Shown: in pieces, positions 1 through 9,899 of the stretch
How the letters are laid out: each line of letters starts with the position of its first letter
How positions within the stretch are numbered: the stretch's first letter is position 1
Source: an uncultured Bryobacteraceae bacterium
GTDB lineage: Bacteria > Acidobacteriota > Terriglobia > Bryobacterales > Bryobacteraceae
NCBI GenBank assembly: GCA_937924525.1
Contig: CALDSU010000004.1
Span: 248,001 to 312,000 of the forward strand
Length of the DNA stretch: 64,000 nt
Reading direction: 5' to 3'
Notes under the pieces: generated by a model
Database searches by the model: none
The model's input: the letters and a program-made list of their open reading frames with translations, nothing else
What the model was told of the DNA's origin: nothing
Made by a program: the position numbers and the translations under genes

Positions 1-1038
1 GACCGCTGCGCCCTGGCCGCGGCGGCGTGCGCGGTCCTGGTGATCGTGAAGGAAACCGGATTGCTGGCGCCGCTGGTCTTCGGCGCCGTGCTGCTCTGGG
101 AAGGACGCCGCCGTGCGGCGCTGTGGTTCCTGCTGCCTGCCATCCCGTTGCTCGCCTGGGTGGCGTACGTCCGGTCGCGAACCGGAAACGCGCTCGGCGA
201 TGAGTACTTCGCCACCTACAATCTGCAATACCTCCTGCACCCGGTGCGCGCGGCGGTGGCGTTCGTCCGCCGGATGTATCACCTGTTGTTCGAGAATTTT
301 CATTGGCTCGGAGCCCTGAGCGTGCTGGCCGCGGTCTGGTACGCGAATCCGTTCCGCACGCGGGGATGGGCTGTGGCGGGGTTGCTGACGGCCGCGCATG
401 TGGCGGCCTTCAGCGTGTTCGGTGGGGCGATCCTCGAGCGCTACCTGCTGCCGGTCCTGCCGCTGGTGCTGATCGCCATCGCCGCAGCGCTGAGCGCCTT
501 GCCGAGCCTGGTTTCCGCCGCCGGAAGCGCCGCGCTCACGGCGGGCCTGGTCCTGTCGCACTTCTGGAATCCGCCGTACCCCTTTCCTTACGAAAACAAC
601 CTGGCCATGGTGGATTTCGTCGAACTCCAGCAAACCGCGGCGCACTACCTCGAACAGAATTACGCCAACGCGCGGATCGCCACCGCCTGGCCGATGAGCG
701 AGGCGCTGCGTAATAAGGACCTGGGCTATGTTTCTTTCGGCCACCCGGTGATTCGCCTGGCCGACTTCTCCCCCCACTCGCTGGATCGCGTGCCGCGCGG
801 CGCGGCGGATGTTTTCGTGGTGTTCTCGCGCGAGTGGAATCCGCCGCACAACCTGCTGCGGATTCCGGCGGTCGAGAAATTCTGGCGGCGGTTCTTCGGA
901 TACCAGGGTCAGGTGTCCGCCGGGTTGATTGAAGCGCGCCTGGGGATGAAACAGGTACAGATGTGGAGCCAGCGCGGGCAGTGGATCATCATCCTGGCGG
1001 CGCGTCAGCCCCGCCCTCCCTTGCATCTGCCCTACTGA
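1..1038 (+). CDS. GT39-like membrane glycosyltransferase, C-terminal part
   Basis: The reading frame is open from the first base, so the true start lies outside the window and only the last 345 or so residues are seen. The first half is a series of hydrophobic membrane segments with short loops; the second half is a soluble, probably extracytoplasmic domain. A segment with ERYLLPVLP at the end of the membrane part is typical of PMT/ArnT-like (GT39) transferases, which move sugars from a polyprenyl-phosphate carrier on the outer face of the membrane. The catalytic N-terminal loop is not in the window, so the family call rests on topology and this motif. A generic membrane protein of unknown function is the alternative. 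It runs convergent to etfA with no gap. Confidence 0.6.
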   Translation, partial: DRCALAAAACAVLVIVKETGLLAPLVFGAVLLWEGRRRAALWFLLPAIPLLAWVAYVRSRTGNALGDEYFATYNLQYLLHPVRAAVAFVRRMYHLLFENFHWLGALSVLAAVWYANPFRTRGWAVAGLLTAAHVAAFSVFGGAILERYLLPVLPLVLIAIAAALSALPSLVSAAGSAALTAGLVLSHFWNPPYPFPYENNLAMVDFVELQQTAAHYLEQNYANARIATAWPMSEALRNKDLGYVSFGHPVIRLADFSPHSLDRVPRGAADVFVVFSREWNPPHNLLRIPAVEKFWRRFFGYQGQVSAGLIEARLGMKQVQMWSQRGQWIIILAARQPRPPLHLPY

Positions 1039-2019
1039 CTATGCGCCCTTGAGTTTGCGGATTTCCGCGGCCAGCGCCGGGACCACCTGGAACAAGTCGC
1101 CTTCGATGCCGTAGTGCGCCGCCTCGAAGATGGGGGCGTCGGGGTCCTTGTTGATGGCCAGAATGCACTTGGAACCCTTCATGCCCACTAGGTGCTGGAT
1201 GGCGCCCGAGATGCCGACGGCGACATAGAGCTTGGGGGCCACGGTCTGCCCGCTGGAGCCCACCTGCCGTTCCATGGGCAACCAGCCGTTATCGCAAATG
1301 GGACGCGAGGCGGCCAATTCGGCGCCCAAGGCCTTCGCCAAGTCCTCGACCACGGGAAGGTTGCCGGCCTCCTTGATGCCTCGCCCCACCGAGACAATGA
1401 TCTCCGCCGTGCTCAAATCGACCGCGCGCGCGGTCTCGCGAAACCGCGGCTCCGGCCGGGTCCGGATCGCCGCGGGATCGAGTTCGGGCGTGAACACCTC
1501 GACGGCGGCAGCGCCGGAAGCGACCGCCTCAGCCCGGTAAGCGCCTGCCTGAAGCGAAACGAACGCCGGCGGCGGCGCCGTAAAACGGACATCCGCGTAC
1601 AGTTTGCCCTGGAACAACTGCCGCACCGCGACAAGGCCGTTCGCCTCCGCCCGGAGGGCCACGACATCGCTGACCAAAGCCCGCCCGCACGCCGCGGCCA
1701 GTTTCGGCGCGAAGTCGCGCACCTGGTAAGTATGGGGAAACAGCACCAGGCGCGGCTGCACCCGGTCCAGCAACTGCCGCAGCGCGGCCGTGAACGCGTC
1801 GGGCGTATAGTCCGCCAGCAGCGCGTGGTCCACCCGCCAGATCGTCTCCGCCTGCCGGGTGGCCGCCTCGCCGGCCAGCGCGGAAAGACCATGCCCCAGC
1901 ACCGCCGCGGCTGCCGGCACGCCCCATTCGCCGGCGACCTGCTGGGCCGCCGCCAGGGTCTCCCACGCCTGCCGGTGCCAGGCCCCGTCCTGCTGTTCCA
2001 ATACCGCCAGGACGCTCAT
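1039..2019 (-). CDS. etfA: Electron transfer flavoprotein, alpha subunit
   Basis: Alpha subunit of the ETF heterodimer, which takes electrons from acyl-CoA and related dehydrogenases and passes them to the quinone pool through ETF dehydrogenase. At 326 residues it has the usual length. The C-terminal third carries the FAD-binding domain, with a [10 protein letters not shown]-like strand-loop, the [11 protein letters not shown] segment and the conserved [10 protein letters not shown] stretch. The N-terminal half is the ETF alpha/beta nucleotide fold. The ATG overlaps the etfB stop by 4 bases (ATGA), so the two are translationally coupled in the order etfB-etfA. Nothing nearby identifies the partner dehydrogenase. 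Confidence 0.95.
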   Translation of the reverse strand: MSVLAVLEQQDGAWHRQAWETLAAAQQVAGEWGVPAAAAVLGHGLSALAGEAATRQAETIWRVDHALLADYTPDAFTAALRQLLDRVQPRLVLFPHTYQVRDFAPKLAAACGRALVSDVVALRAEANGLVAVRQLFQGKLYADVRFTAPPPAFVSLQAGAYRAEAVASGAAAVEVFTPELDPAAIRTRPEPRFRETARAVDLSTAEIIVSVGRGIKEAGNLPVVEDLAKALGAELAASRPICDNGWLPMERQVGSSGQTVAPKLYVAVGISGAIQHLVGMKGSKCILAINKDPDAPIFEAAHYGIEGDLFQVVPALAAEIRKLKGA

Positions 2020-2786
2020 AGCACGCGCGCCTCGAATCGCAGCTTTTCCACCACCCGGGCGGCCGCTTCCTTCGGATCGCCCGTGAAGCGCTGGCCCTGC
2101 TTGGATTTTTCGGGCAAGTACACGCGTTCGAGCGCAATGCCGCCCGCCCCCGGCTCCCCGCCTAAATCTGCGGCGGCCAGCCGCTTGATCTCTTTCGTCT
2201 TGGCCCGCTTAATGCCCATCAGCGTCGCGTAGCGCAGCTTGCGGATGCCGGACTGAATCGTCAGCAGCGCGGGCAAGGGCAGGCGCACGCGCTGGAACCA
2301 GCCGTCCTCTAGTTCCCGCTTCACCACCAGGGAGGAACCATCCCATTCCACCTGCATGATGATGGTCGCGTGCGGAATGCCCAGCAGTTCCGCCAGCACC
2401 ACGCCGGTCTGTCCGTAGCCGAGATCGTCCGATTGCAGGCCGGTGAGGATGATGTCAGGCTGCTCGGGCCGCAACGCCGCGGCGATGAGTTGCGCGGTGG
2501 CGAGTGGATCCACCATCACCGACTCGGATTCGATATGGATGGCGCGGTCCGCGCCCTTGGCGAGCGCCTCCCGAATGGTTTGCGCCGCCCGCGCGGGACC
2601 CAGGCACACCACCACCACTTCACTCCCATGCTGATCCTTGAGCTGGAGCCCCTCCTCCAGCGCGTAGGCGTCCGGCTCGTTCATCTCAAAGGCCAGGTCG
2701 GTTTCCTCGATCCACGCGCCGCCGCGGGCCGGGCGCAACCCCGCGTCGCGCGCGGGCGACTGCTTGATGCAAACGGCGATCTTCAT
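2016..2786 (-). CDS. etfB: Electron transfer flavoprotein, beta subunit
   Basis: Beta subunit of ETF, 256 residues, a normal length. It starts MKIAVCIKQ, the standard opening of the family, and contains the LTGLQSDDLGYGQTG segment of the AMP/adenine-binding region. With etfA it forms the soluble FAD electron carrier of fatty-acid and amino-acid oxidation. It begins only a few bases after fabF ends, on the same strand, so acpP, fabF, etfB and etfA could be one transcript joining fatty-acid synthesis and oxidation functions. Confidence 0.95.
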   Translation of the reverse strand: MKIAVCIKQSPARDAGLRPARGGAWIEETDLAFEMNEPDAYALEEGLQLKDQHGSEVVVVCLGPARAAQTIREALAKGADRAIHIESESVMVDPLATAQLIAAALRPEQPDIILTGLQSDDLGYGQTGVVLAELLGIPHATIIMQVEWDGSSLVVKRELEDGWFQRVRLPLPALLTIQSGIRKLRYATLMGIKRAKTKEIKRLAAADLGGEPGAGGIALERVYLPEKSKQGQRFTGDPKEAAARVVEKLRFEARVL

Positions 2787-2792
2787 TTCCAG

Positions 2793-4034
2793 TCAGGCGC
2801 TGTACTGCCGGAACACCACTGCCGCGTTGGTGCCGCCAAAGCCAAAAGAGTTCGACATGGCCGTCCGGATGGTCATCGGACGCGCCCGGCCAGGAACGTA
2901 ATCCAGGTCGCACTCGGGCGAGGGCGTCTCCAGGTTCCTCGTGGGAGGCGCGATCTGATCCCGGATGGCGAGCACCGTCAAGCCGGCTTCCAGCGCCCCC
3001 GCCCCGCCGAGCAGGTGCCCGTGCATGGACTTGGTCGAACTGACGGCCAGCCGGGAGGCGTGCTCCCCAAAACAGCGCTTGATGGCGCGCGTTTCGATCA
3101 GGTCGCCGATTTCGGTCGAGGTGGCGTGCGCGTTGATGTAGTCCACCTCGGAGGGCTCGACGCCCGCGTCCCGCAGAGCGTTGCGCATCATCCGGAAAGC
3201 GCCGTCTCCGTCTTCGGCCGGGGAGGTCACGTGGTAGGCGTCGCCGCTCATGCCATAGCCGATCATCTCGGCCAGGATCTTCGCCCCGCGCGCCTTGGCG
3301 AACTCCAGCTCCTCCAGAATCAGCACGGCCGCGCCCTCGCCGACCACGAACCCGTCGCGCCCCTGGTCCCAAGGCCGGCACGCCGTCTCGGGCGAATCAT
3401 TCCGCGTCGAAAGCGCCCGCATCGCGGCGAACCCGCCGATGCCCATCGGCGAGATGCACGCCTCCGCCCCGCCCGTGATCATGGCGTCGGCATACCCATG
3501 CTGGATCAACCGGAACGAATCGCCGATGGCGTGCGAACTGGTGGCGCAAGCCGTGGCGGTCGCCGAATTCGGCCCCTGCGCCCCCGTCCGAATGGAGACA
3601 TAGCCGGAGGCGAGGTTGATGATCGTGGCCGGAATAAAGAAGGGCGAAATACGGCGCGGACCATGTTGCAGGAACGTCTTGTGCTCCCGCTCAATCACGT
3701 CGAAGCCGCCAATGCCGCTGCCGATGTACACGCCAACCCGCTCGGCGACCTCCGGGGGAAACGACAGCGCGGAAGATTGCAGGGCGAACTCCGTGGCGGC
3801 GATCGCCATTTGGATGAACCGCCCCATCTTCTTGATTTCTTTCTTTTCGATGTAGAGACTCGGGTCGAAGTTCTTCACTTCCCCCGCAATCTGGCAGGCA
3901 AACCCCGTCGTGTCGAACGATTCAATCCGGGTGATGCCGTTGCGGCCTTCCCGGATCGCCTGCCAGGTCTCCTCGGTTCCAATGCCGACCGGAGACAAAA
4001 GCCCCACGCCTGTGACTACTACCCTGCGCGCCAA
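2793..4034 (-). CDS. fabF: 3-oxoacyl-ACP synthase II (KASII)
   Basis: Condensing enzyme of type II fatty-acid synthesis, which extends acyl-ACP with malonyl-ACP. The protein is 413 residues, the usual length. The catalytic triad is present: Cys163 in TACATSSHA, the first His in INAHATSTEIGD and the second in MHGHLLGGAG, followed by a C-terminal SFGFGGTNA loop. The chosen start is TTG, because MARRVVVTGVG is the standard N-terminus and an AGAGGGG Shine-Dalgarno-like stretch lies just upstream. It follows acpP by 45 bases, the common acpP-fabF order. Confidence 0.96.
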   Translation of the reverse strand: MARRVVVTGVGLLSPVGIGTEETWQAIREGRNGITRIESFDTTGFACQIAGEVKNFDPSLYIEKKEIKKMGRFIQMAIAATEFALQSSALSFPPEVAERVGVYIGSGIGGFDVIEREHKTFLQHGPRRISPFFIPATIINLASGYVSIRTGAQGPNSATATACATSSHAIGDSFRLIQHGYADAMITGGAEACISPMGIGGFAAMRALSTRNDSPETACRPWDQGRDGFVVGEGAAVLILEELEFAKARGAKILAEMIGYGMSGDAYHVTSPAEDGDGAFRMMRNALRDAGVEPSEVDYINAHATSTEIGDLIETRAIKRCFGEHASRLAVSSTKSMHGHLLGGAGALEAGLTVLAIRDQIAPPTRNLETPSPECDLDYVPGRARPMTIRTAMSNSFGFGGTNAAVVFRQYSA

Positions 4035-4079
4035 ACCGCCCCTCTTTCGGAATGTATCGAAGGAAACGAGGAAGGAAGC

Positions 4080-4325
4080 CTACTTCTTGGCGGCCTTGCT
4101 CTCGATGTAGTCAAGCGCATCCTTGACGGTGCCGATCTTCTCGGCGTCTTCGTCCGGAATCTCTAACTCGAAGGCTTCTTCGAACGCCATCACCAGTTCG
4201 ACAATATCGAGGGAATCCGCTCCCAGGTCGTCGACGAACGAGGCATCGTTGGTGACCTGGTTCTCGTCAACGCCCAACTGTTCCACAATAATCTGCTTAA
4301 CCTTCTGCTCCACGGGGGATGCCAT
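4080..4325 (-). CDS. acpP: Acyl carrier protein
   Basis: Housekeeping acyl carrier protein of 81 residues. Ser38 in the GADSLD motif is the 4'-phosphopantetheine attachment site, and the protein is strongly acidic, as expected. The open frame extends further upstream, but the ATG used here has a perfect AGGAGG four bases before it, so this start is preferred. It leads the fabF gene on the minus strand. It is clearly different from the second carrier protein at 36522-36755, which belongs to the acylation operon. Confidence 0.97.
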   Translation of the reverse strand: MASPVEQKVKQIIVEQLGVDENQVTNDASFVDDLGADSLDIVELVMAFEEAFELEIPDEDAEKIGTVKDALDYIESKAAKK

Positions 4326-4429
4326 GATTCCTCCTAGAATGCGTCCAAACTCATCGATTGTACAGACTGTCGGCACGCACCGCAACTGAACCGGGGAGGC
4401 GCCGGATGTGCCGCCCGGCCGCAACTCGC

Positions 4430-4435
4430 TAAAAT
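4430..4435 (+). promoter_or_regulatory. Possible -10 box of the YheT-like hydrolase
   Basis: TAAAAT, five of six matches to TATAAT, ends 6 bases before the TTG start. No good -35 box is seen and there is no ribosome binding site, so a leaderless start is the simplest reading. Confidence 0.4.
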
Positions 4436-4441
4436 CAAAGG

Positions 4442-5410
4442 TTGGACACGTTCGAACCGATCGTAGCGAATCCCCACTTCCTGACGATCGCGGGCAACTT
4501 CTGGCCGCGCCGCCTGGACACCCGCCGGTTCCCCGTCGACCATTGCCTCTACGATACCGCGCCGGGCATCCAGGTGCTGGTCCAGTCGCAGCGCCCGCCC
4601 GAACCGGTGGGCGGCGAGGTGATTCTGATCCACGGGCTGGAAGGATCGGGGGAGTCCGGCTACATGCGGAGCCTGTCGCAAGCGGGCCTGGAAGCGGGCT
4701 ACGCGATGCACCGGTTTCACATGCGCTCCTGCGGGGGATTGGCCGCTGCCTGCCGGACGCTGTACCACGCCGGTTTGACGCACGATTTGCGCCAGGTGAT
4801 CCTGCGGTGGCACGCCGCAGGCCGGACGCCGGTCTACCTGGCGGGCTTTTCCCTGGGCGGAAACGTGGCCCTGAAGCTGGCCGGCGAACTCGGCGAGGAA
4901 GCGCCGCGCTACCTGGCCGCGGTGTGCGCCGTGTCCACCCCGATTGACCTCGGAGCGTCGGCGCGGCGAATCGGCCGCCGCGACAACGCGCTCTACGAAC
5001 AGCGCTTCGTGCGCCGCATGCTGCGGCGACTGGCCGAGACCGGCCTGTACCAGCCCGCCGACTTCCAGGGCATCCGCTCGATCTTCGAAATCGACGAACG
5101 GATCACCGCGCCTTATTTCGGATTCCACGGTGCAGGCCACTATTATGCGACGCAAAGCGCCGTGCGGTTTCTGGACGCCATCCGGGTCCCCACGCTGGTC
5201 ATCCAGGCGGAGGACGATACGTTTATCCCCTTCGAGATCTTTCACCACCCCGCCTTCAAGAGCAATCCGCATTTAAAACTGCTGGCTACGCGGCGCGGCG
5301 GACATCTTGGCTTCATCGCGAGGCAGCGGCCGCGGTTCTGGGTGGATGGCCAGGTGCTGCGTTGGATCGAGTCCCACCCGGTGCGCAGGGTCACGCTGGC
5401 GAGCCGTTGA
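4442..5410 (+). CDS. YheT-like alpha/beta hydrolase
   Basis: A 322-residue serine hydrolase of the YheT/UPF0017 branch of the alpha/beta fold. The nucleophile elbow is GFSLGGN, the oxyanion strand is [11 protein letters not shown], the acid is probably in VIQAEDDTF and the late His in GGHLGF. Substrates of the family are poorly defined; esterase activity on small or lipid esters is usual. The frame opens at a TTG, and a TAAAAT hexamer ends 6 bases upstream with no Shine-Dalgarno in between, so the transcript may be leaderless. It is divergent from acpP. Confidence 0.85.
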   Translation: MDTFEPIVANPHFLTIAGNFWPRRLDTRRFPVDHCLYDTAPGIQVLVQSQRPPEPVGGEVILIHGLEGSGESGYMRSLSQAGLEAGYAMHRFHMRSCGGLAAACRTLYHAGLTHDLRQVILRWHAAGRTPVYLAGFSLGGNVALKLAGELGEEAPRYLAAVCAVSTPIDLGASARRIGRRDNALYEQRFVRRMLRRLAETGLYQPADFQGIRSIFEIDERITAPYFGFHGAGHYYATQSAVRFLDAIRVPTLVIQAEDDTFIPFEIFHHPAFKSNPHLKLLATRRGGHLGFIARQRPRFWVDGQVLRWIESHPVRRVTLASR

Positions 5411-5478
5411 CCCAGCCACTACCCTGGTGGGCGGTCCTGCGCCCGCCGGGCGAAACACGGGCCCAGGGAGATGATCAC

Positions 5479-6900
5479 GTGCCTTCGTCCCGCCGGCAGT
5501 TCCTGACGGCTCTCGCCGCCCCCGCCCTGGCCGCGCCCCGCCGCCCGCCCAACTTCGTCTGCATTCTGATTGACGACTACGGCTGGCGCGACTCCGGCTA
5601 CAACGGCAGCACGTTCGACGAAACGCCGTACCTCGACCGCCTCGCGCGCGAGGGCATGATCTTCACCAACGGCTCCTCGGCCAGTCCGGTGTGCTCCCCG
5701 ACCAGGGCCGCCATCATGATCGGCAAATACCCCGCGCGGCTGCACCTGACGGCCCACCTGCAAGGCGCCAGCAACCGCTTTCCCTTCACCAAGGTTTTGC
5801 AGCCCAACGCGCGGCTGGAACTTCCGTTGGAAGAAGTCACGATCGCCGAACTCCTGGGCCGGCGCGGCTACCGCACCGCCAGCATCGGCAAATGGCGTCT
5901 GGGCAAGACCGGGTTTCTGCCGCGCGACCAGGGCTTCGATCTTTCCTTGGCGGGAGACGAGGCCGGATCCACCAGCAGCATCTTCTTTCCGCAGTGGCGG
6001 AAGAGAGTCCCGCTCGACGGCGCCGCCGGCGAGTATCTGACCGACCTGGCGGTGGACTTTATCGAGGAAAACCGCGACCGCCCGTTCTTCCTCTACCTGC
6101 CCCACTTCGCGGCGCACACGCCCATGGAGGGCAAACCGGACAAGGTGCGGAAATACGACGCCAAGTCCCGCCCGGACAACCCGCAGAACTATGGCGAGTA
6201 CGCCGCCATGATCGAAAGCGTCGACGAAAGCGTGGGCAGGGTGCTCGACGCGCTGCGCCGCCTGTGCATCGAGGACAACACGCTGGTCGTGTTCACCGCG
6301 GACAACGGCGGAGTGACGTCACGCGAATGGAGGAACCGGCCGATCACGTCGAACCTGCCCCTGCGCCTGGGCAAGGGGCACTTGTATGAAGGCGGCATCC
6401 GCGTGCCGACGGTGGCGCGCTGGCCGGGAGTTACGCGCGTCCGGGAAGCGTCTGCCACGACCCCGTCCTCAGTATCGATTACGCGCCGAATCTGGCCGAA
6501 CTGGCAGGCGTCCCGCGGGCAACTCTGCCGCGCATGGACGGATGCAGCCTCACGCCCCTGCTGCGCGGCGCGGCCAGCCTGGGCCGAAAGGAAGTTTTCT
6601 GGCAGTACCCGCACTACAGGCCCTAGCTTGGCAAGCCTTCCGCCGCCATGCGCCGCGGCGACGACAAGCTGATCCTGTTCTTCGAGGACAACCGCGCCGA
6701 GCTCTACAACTTGAAACAGGACATCGGCGAAACCCGGGACCTGGCCGCCGAGCAGCCGGAGAAAGCCCGCCAATTTGCGCCGGCGCCTGGAAGCGTGGCT
6801 GCGGGAGACCAACGCCCAACTGCCGGCGCCGAATCCGAACTACGATCCCGCACGCGAGCGGGAGCCAGGACCGCCCTCCGGACCGGTGACGGCGAAATAG
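5479..6900 (+). pseudogene. Broken Tat-exported sulfatase (two frameshifts, one stop, lost His)
   Basis: Remains of a type I sulfatase close in layout to the intact one at 10227-11657. It would start at a GTG with GGGAG upstream and a twin-arginine signal (SSRRQFLTALAA). The formylglycine motif CSPTR (Cys72) is intact. Near base 6440 the frame is lost by one missing base. The sulfatase-like sequence then continues in the next frame (VFWQYPHYR) and meets a TAG at 6624. It resumes as an LFFEDNRAELYNL stretch, and a second shift near 6770 returns to the first frame for the last 40 residues. The usual GKWHLG motif reads GKWRLG, so a catalytic-site His is also lost (CAT to CGT). Four lesions argue for true decay rather than one sequencing error. 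Confidence 0.88.
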
Positions 6901-6924
6901 CCCTTGCCGCACGAGCCGCGGGCT

Positions 6925-8121
6925 CTACCGGTCCAGTTCGGGCAAGTTCTCGCGGTAGATATCGATGTCTTTATCGCCCCGGCCGGAAAGATTAATGACG
7001 AATACCTCGCCGGCCGCGCCGGGCGCGTCTTTGATCGCTTGCGCCACCGCGTGCGCGGATTCGAGGGCGGGGATGATGCCTTCCAGGCGCGACAGACGCT
7101 GGGCCGCGTCGATGGCCTCGGCGTCGGTGGCCGAGACGTATTCGGCGCGTTTGAGTTCGGCCAGACGGGCGTGTTCCGGCCCCACGGAGGCGTAATCGAG
7201 CCCGGCCGACACTGAATGGGTCAACGCAATCTGGCCGTCGTCATCCTGGAGCACATAGCTGTAACAGCCATGCAGCACACCCGGGTGTCCGCCCGCGAAG
7301 CGTGCGGCGTGCTGGCCGAGCTCCGGACTGCGCCCCCCGGCTTCCACGCCGACCAGGCGCACCCCCGCGTCGCCGAGGAACGGATGAAAAATGCCGATGG
7401 CGTTGCTGCCGCCGCCCACGCACGCCAGCACGCGGTCCGGCAGCCTTCCCTCCGCCTCGAGGATCTGCCGGCGGGTCTCTTCGCCGATCACCCGGTGAAA
7501 CTCCCGCACCATCCAGGGATAGGGATGCGAGCCCAACGCCGAGCCCAGCAGGTAATAAGTGGTGGCCACGTTGGTCACCCAATCGCGCATGGCTTCGCTG
7601 ATCGCGTCCTTGAGGGTGCGGCTGCCTGTGGTCACCGCCTCGACGCGCGCGCCGAGCAGGCGCATGCGGAAGACGTTCAGCCGCTGCCGCCGCATGTCCT
7701 CCTCGCCCATATAGACGGTGCAGTCCAGCCCAAGCAGGGCGCAGACGGTCGCCGTGGCCACGCCGTGCTGGCCCGCCCCGGTCTCGGCGATGATCCGCCG
7801 CTTCCCCATGCGGCGCGCCAGCAGGCCCTGTCCCAGCGCGTTGTTGATTTTGTGCGCCCCGGTGTGCAGCAGGTCTTCCCGCTTGAGGTAGATACGCGCC
7901 CCGCCAAGCGCTTCGGTCAGCCGCCGGGCGCAATACAGCGGCGTAGGCCGGCCGGCGTACTGCGCCAGCAGTTGGCGCAGTTCGGCCTGAAAGGACGGAT
8001 CGACGCGCGCCTCAGCAAACGCCTGCTCGAGTTCTTCGAGCGGCGCCATGAGCACCTCGGGCACGTAGCGCCCGCCGTATACGCCGAAATGTCCGCCGCG
8101 ATCGGGTTCAGAAGTCGTCAT
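6925..8121 (-). CDS. trpB: Tryptophan synthase, beta subunit
   Basis: Pyridoxal-phosphate enzyme joining indole and serine to make tryptophan. It is 398 residues long, the usual length for the TrpB1 type. Lys91 in [13 protein letters not shown] is the Schiff-base lysine and GGGSNAIG binds the cofactor phosphate. The start overlaps the trpF stop (ATGA), so it is the last gene of a coupled trpC-trpF-trpB unit. No trpA follows: the next DNA is the broken sulfatase on the other strand, so the alpha subunit must be encoded elsewhere. Confidence 0.97.
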   Translation of the reverse strand: MTTSEPDRGGHFGVYGGRYVPEVLMAPLEELEQAFAEARVDPSFQAELRQLLAQYAGRPTPLYCARRLTEALGGARIYLKREDLLHTGAHKINNALGQGLLARRMGKRRIIAETGAGQHGVATATVCALLGLDCTVYMGEEDMRRQRLNVFRMRLLGARVEAVTTGSRTLKDAISEAMRDWVTNVATTYYLLGSALGSHPYPWMVREFHRVIGEETRRQILEAEGRLPDRVLACVGGGSNAIGIFHPFLGDAGVRLVGVEAGGRSPELGQHAARFAGGHPGVLHGCYSYVLQDDDGQIALTHSVSAGLDYASVGPEHARLAELKRAEYVSATDAEAIDAAQRLSRLEGIIPALESAHAVAQAIKDAPGAAGEVFVINLSGRGDKDIDIYRENLPELDR

Positions 8122-8717
8122 GCTGCTTTCACCGCCTGGAGAAATGCGGCCATCTTCCGGAGATCTTTGTACCCCGGCTGCGTTTCGATGCGCGAGCAGA
8201 CGTCGACGCCCCAGGGTTGCGCCAGCCGGATGGCCTCGGCGACGTTGCCGGCATCCAGACCGCCCGCCAGAATGATGCGGTGCGGCAGGCCGGCGGCGCG
8301 CCGCCAGTCGAACGTGCGGCCCGTGCCGCCGTAGGCGTCGCCCGCCGCGGCGTCGAGCAGGAAGGCCTCCGCCGGATAGTCCGCGAGGCGCCCGGCATCG
8401 AACGTTTCATCCACCCGGAACGCCTTCCACACGCGGAGACCGGCCGGAACATCGGCCGGCTTCTCGTCGCCGTGTAACTGTACGATATCCAGCCCGGCCT
8501 GTCCGGCGAGGTCGGCGACGCGCTCGGGCGGCTCGTTGACAAACACGCCCACTTTCCACACTTCTTCCGGCAGGCGAGAACCGATGGCTCGCGCCGCTTC
8601 CGGCGGAACAAACCGCGGGCTTTTCGGAAAGAAATTGAACCCTACGGCCTGCGCCCCGTAAGAGGCCGCCGCCAGTCCATCGCGAAGACTGGTGATGCCG
8701 CACACCTTGACGATCAT
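8118..8717 (-). CDS. trpF: Phosphoribosylanthranilate isomerase
   Basis: Third step of tryptophan synthesis, an Amadori rearrangement in a TIM barrel. It has 199 residues from the ATG giving MIVKVCGIT, where Cys in KVCGIT is the family's general base. The catalytic Asp lies in [19 protein letters not shown], which also shows the phosphate-binding GTGRTFDW segment. The open frame continues far upstream but that part is trpC read in another frame. The start overlaps the trpC stop by 4 bases and the stop overlaps the trpB start, giving full translational coupling. Confidence 0.95.
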   Translation of the reverse strand: MIVKVCGITSLRDGLAAASYGAQAVGFNFFPKSPRFVPPEAARAIGSRLPEEVWKVGVFVNEPPERVADLAGQAGLDIVQLHGDEKPADVPAGLRVWKAFRVDETFDAGRLADYPAEAFLLDAAAGDAYGGTGRTFDWRRAAGLPHRIILAGGLDAGNVAEAIRLAQPWGVDVCSRIETQPGYKDLRKMAAFLQAVKAA

Positions 8718-9499
8718 GGCGCGCTCCGCAGGCGCCGCAGCGCGTCCGCCGGGGCGCCCGACCGCATCAGGTGCTCGCCAACGAGAAACGCCTGGAAGCC
8801 GGCGTCCATCAACCGCCGTACGTCTGCGGCGGATTCCATTCCGCTCTCGCTCACCTTCACGACGTGGTCCGGGATGCGCCCGGCCAGTCGGAGCGACGTC
8901 TCCAGCGTGACCCGGAAGGTCCGCAGGTCGCGGTTGTTCACCCCGACGATCTCCGCGCCCGACGCCAGCGCCACCTCGAGTTCGGCGTCGCTGTGCACCT
9001 CGACAAGTGCCGCCATGCCGTAGCGGGCGGCCAGTTCCCGGTAATCGCGCAACTGGCGCTCCGTAAGGATCGCCACAATCAGCAGGATCGCGTCCGCCCC
9101 GTGCGCCGCCGCCTCCAGCACCTGCACCGGGTCGATGGTGAAATCCTTCCGGAGCGCCGGCAACTCGGTCACGGCGCGCGCCGCCGCCAGATCGGCGAGG
9201 CTCCCTTGAAAGAACGGGCCGTCGGTGAGCACTGATAAGGCCGCGGCGCCGCCCTCCTCGTAAGCCTTTGCCAGGCGGGCGGGATCGAAATCCGCTTGCA
9301 GCACGCCTTTGCTGGGCGAGGCCTTCTTCACCTCGGCAATGATCGCGGGACGGCATGCCGCCAGCGCCGCGCGGAAGTCGCGCCGTGCCGCCTGGGCCTG
9401 CGCGGCGCGCGCTTCCAGCCCGTCGCGGACCAGCGTATCCACTTCTTCCCGTTTGCGGGAGACAATGCGGCTCAGGATATCGGGAAGCGCGGTGACCAA
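8714..9499 (-). CDS. trpC: Indole-3-glycerol phosphate synthase
   Basis: Closes the indole ring from CdRP in a TIM barrel. It is 261 residues long. Characteristic segments are IIAEVKKASPSKG (catalytic Lys), ALRKDFTIDP, VGVNNRDLRTF and VSESGM. The longest frame starts at TTG, and a GTG at the next codon is equally possible; no clear Shine-Dalgarno is seen. It heads the trpCFB unit. A TAGCAT hexamer on the minus strand 21 bases upstream could be a -10 box. No leader peptide or attenuator-like Trp-rich ORF was seen upstream. Confidence 0.95.
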   Translation of the reverse strand: MVTALPDILSRIVSRKREEVDTLVRDGLEARAAQAQAARRDFRAALAACRPAIIAEVKKASPSKGVLQADFDPARLAKAYEEGGAAALSVLTDGPFFQGSLADLAAARAVTELPALRKDFTIDPVQVLEAAAHGADAILLIVAILTERQLRDYRELAARYGMAALVEVHSDAELEVALASGAEIVGVNNRDLRTFRVTLETSLRLAGRIPDHVVKVSESGMESAADVRRLMDAGFQAFLVGEHLMRSGAPADALRRLRSAP

Positions 9500-9547
9500 A
9501 GCTGGAGCCCTGAAAACTCTATGCTACCAAACGCCACCCGCGCCGCC

Positions 9548-9633
9548 GAGCCGCGACCGGCAGGGAGCGGGCCGGAAGGCCGCCACAGTCCCCAATGCCT
9601 GGCCGACTCGCTTCCGCTCGTGGCTCGGAACGT
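9548..9633. repeat. Dispersed inverted-repeat element, copy 1
   Basis: A GAGCC...GAGCGG block (9548-9570) and a CCGCTCGTGGCTC block inside 9606-9633 are partly complementary and could form a cruciform. The first 23 bases recur exactly at 41572-41594. The last 28 recur with one mismatch at 34411-34438. These look like REP-type intergenic repeats. Confidence 0.65.
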
Positions 9634-9728
9634 GGTTCGGAACAATCGAGGCCCGCGCCGCGCGCGCGGCCGCGACCGTGACGGAATCGCTGGTCTGACC
9701 CCCAACCCCAAGGTGGACGGCCGCCGTG

Positions 9729-9749
9729 GGGCAAGTCTCCGACTTGCCC
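9729..9749. repeat. Perfect hairpin, GGGCAAGT / ACTTGCCC
   Basis: An 8-bp perfect stem with a 5-base loop followed by TTTGAGTTT. A similar half (GTGGGGCAAGT) lies at about 44600. It could be a dispersed palindromic repeat or a terminator. It is too far from trpC, and in the wrong orientation, to end that transcript. Confidence 0.5.
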
Positions 9750-9884
9750 TTTGAGTTTCTGGATTCCTGTCCCGGCTGTAAGTCGGCGGCGCCGTCGGAG
9801 ACGGGCGCCACGTGGCCCCGCGGGCCACTCCGCGATCCGCGTACTCCGCATTTCCCATCCCCAAAAGAGGTTTCGTGGCGCTGC

Positions 9885-9890
9885 TATCAT
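9885..9890 (+). promoter_or_regulatory. Possible -10 box of the cupin gene
   Basis: TATCAT, five of six matches to TATAAT, ends 9 bases before the ATG. There is only a weak GGA in the gap, so the message may have almost no leader. Confidence 0.4.
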
Positions 9891-9899
9891 TGCGGAGAC

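Larger units (their letters stand above)
9500..9899. other. Repeat-rich intergenic region between trpC and the cupin gene
   Basis: About 400 bases with no convincing gene. It holds two dispersed palindrome-type repeats (annotated separately), remnants of the same repeat family and the upstream region of the cupin gene. Frames crossing it have no recognisable domain and change composition within the repeats. Confidence 0.6.

Noticed and set aside
6624-6626. TAG in the sulfatase as a possible pyrrolysine or recoded codon
   Set aside because: Two frameshifts and a lost catalytic His accompany it, which fits decay; no pyrrolysine genes were seen. Selenocysteine would need TGA.
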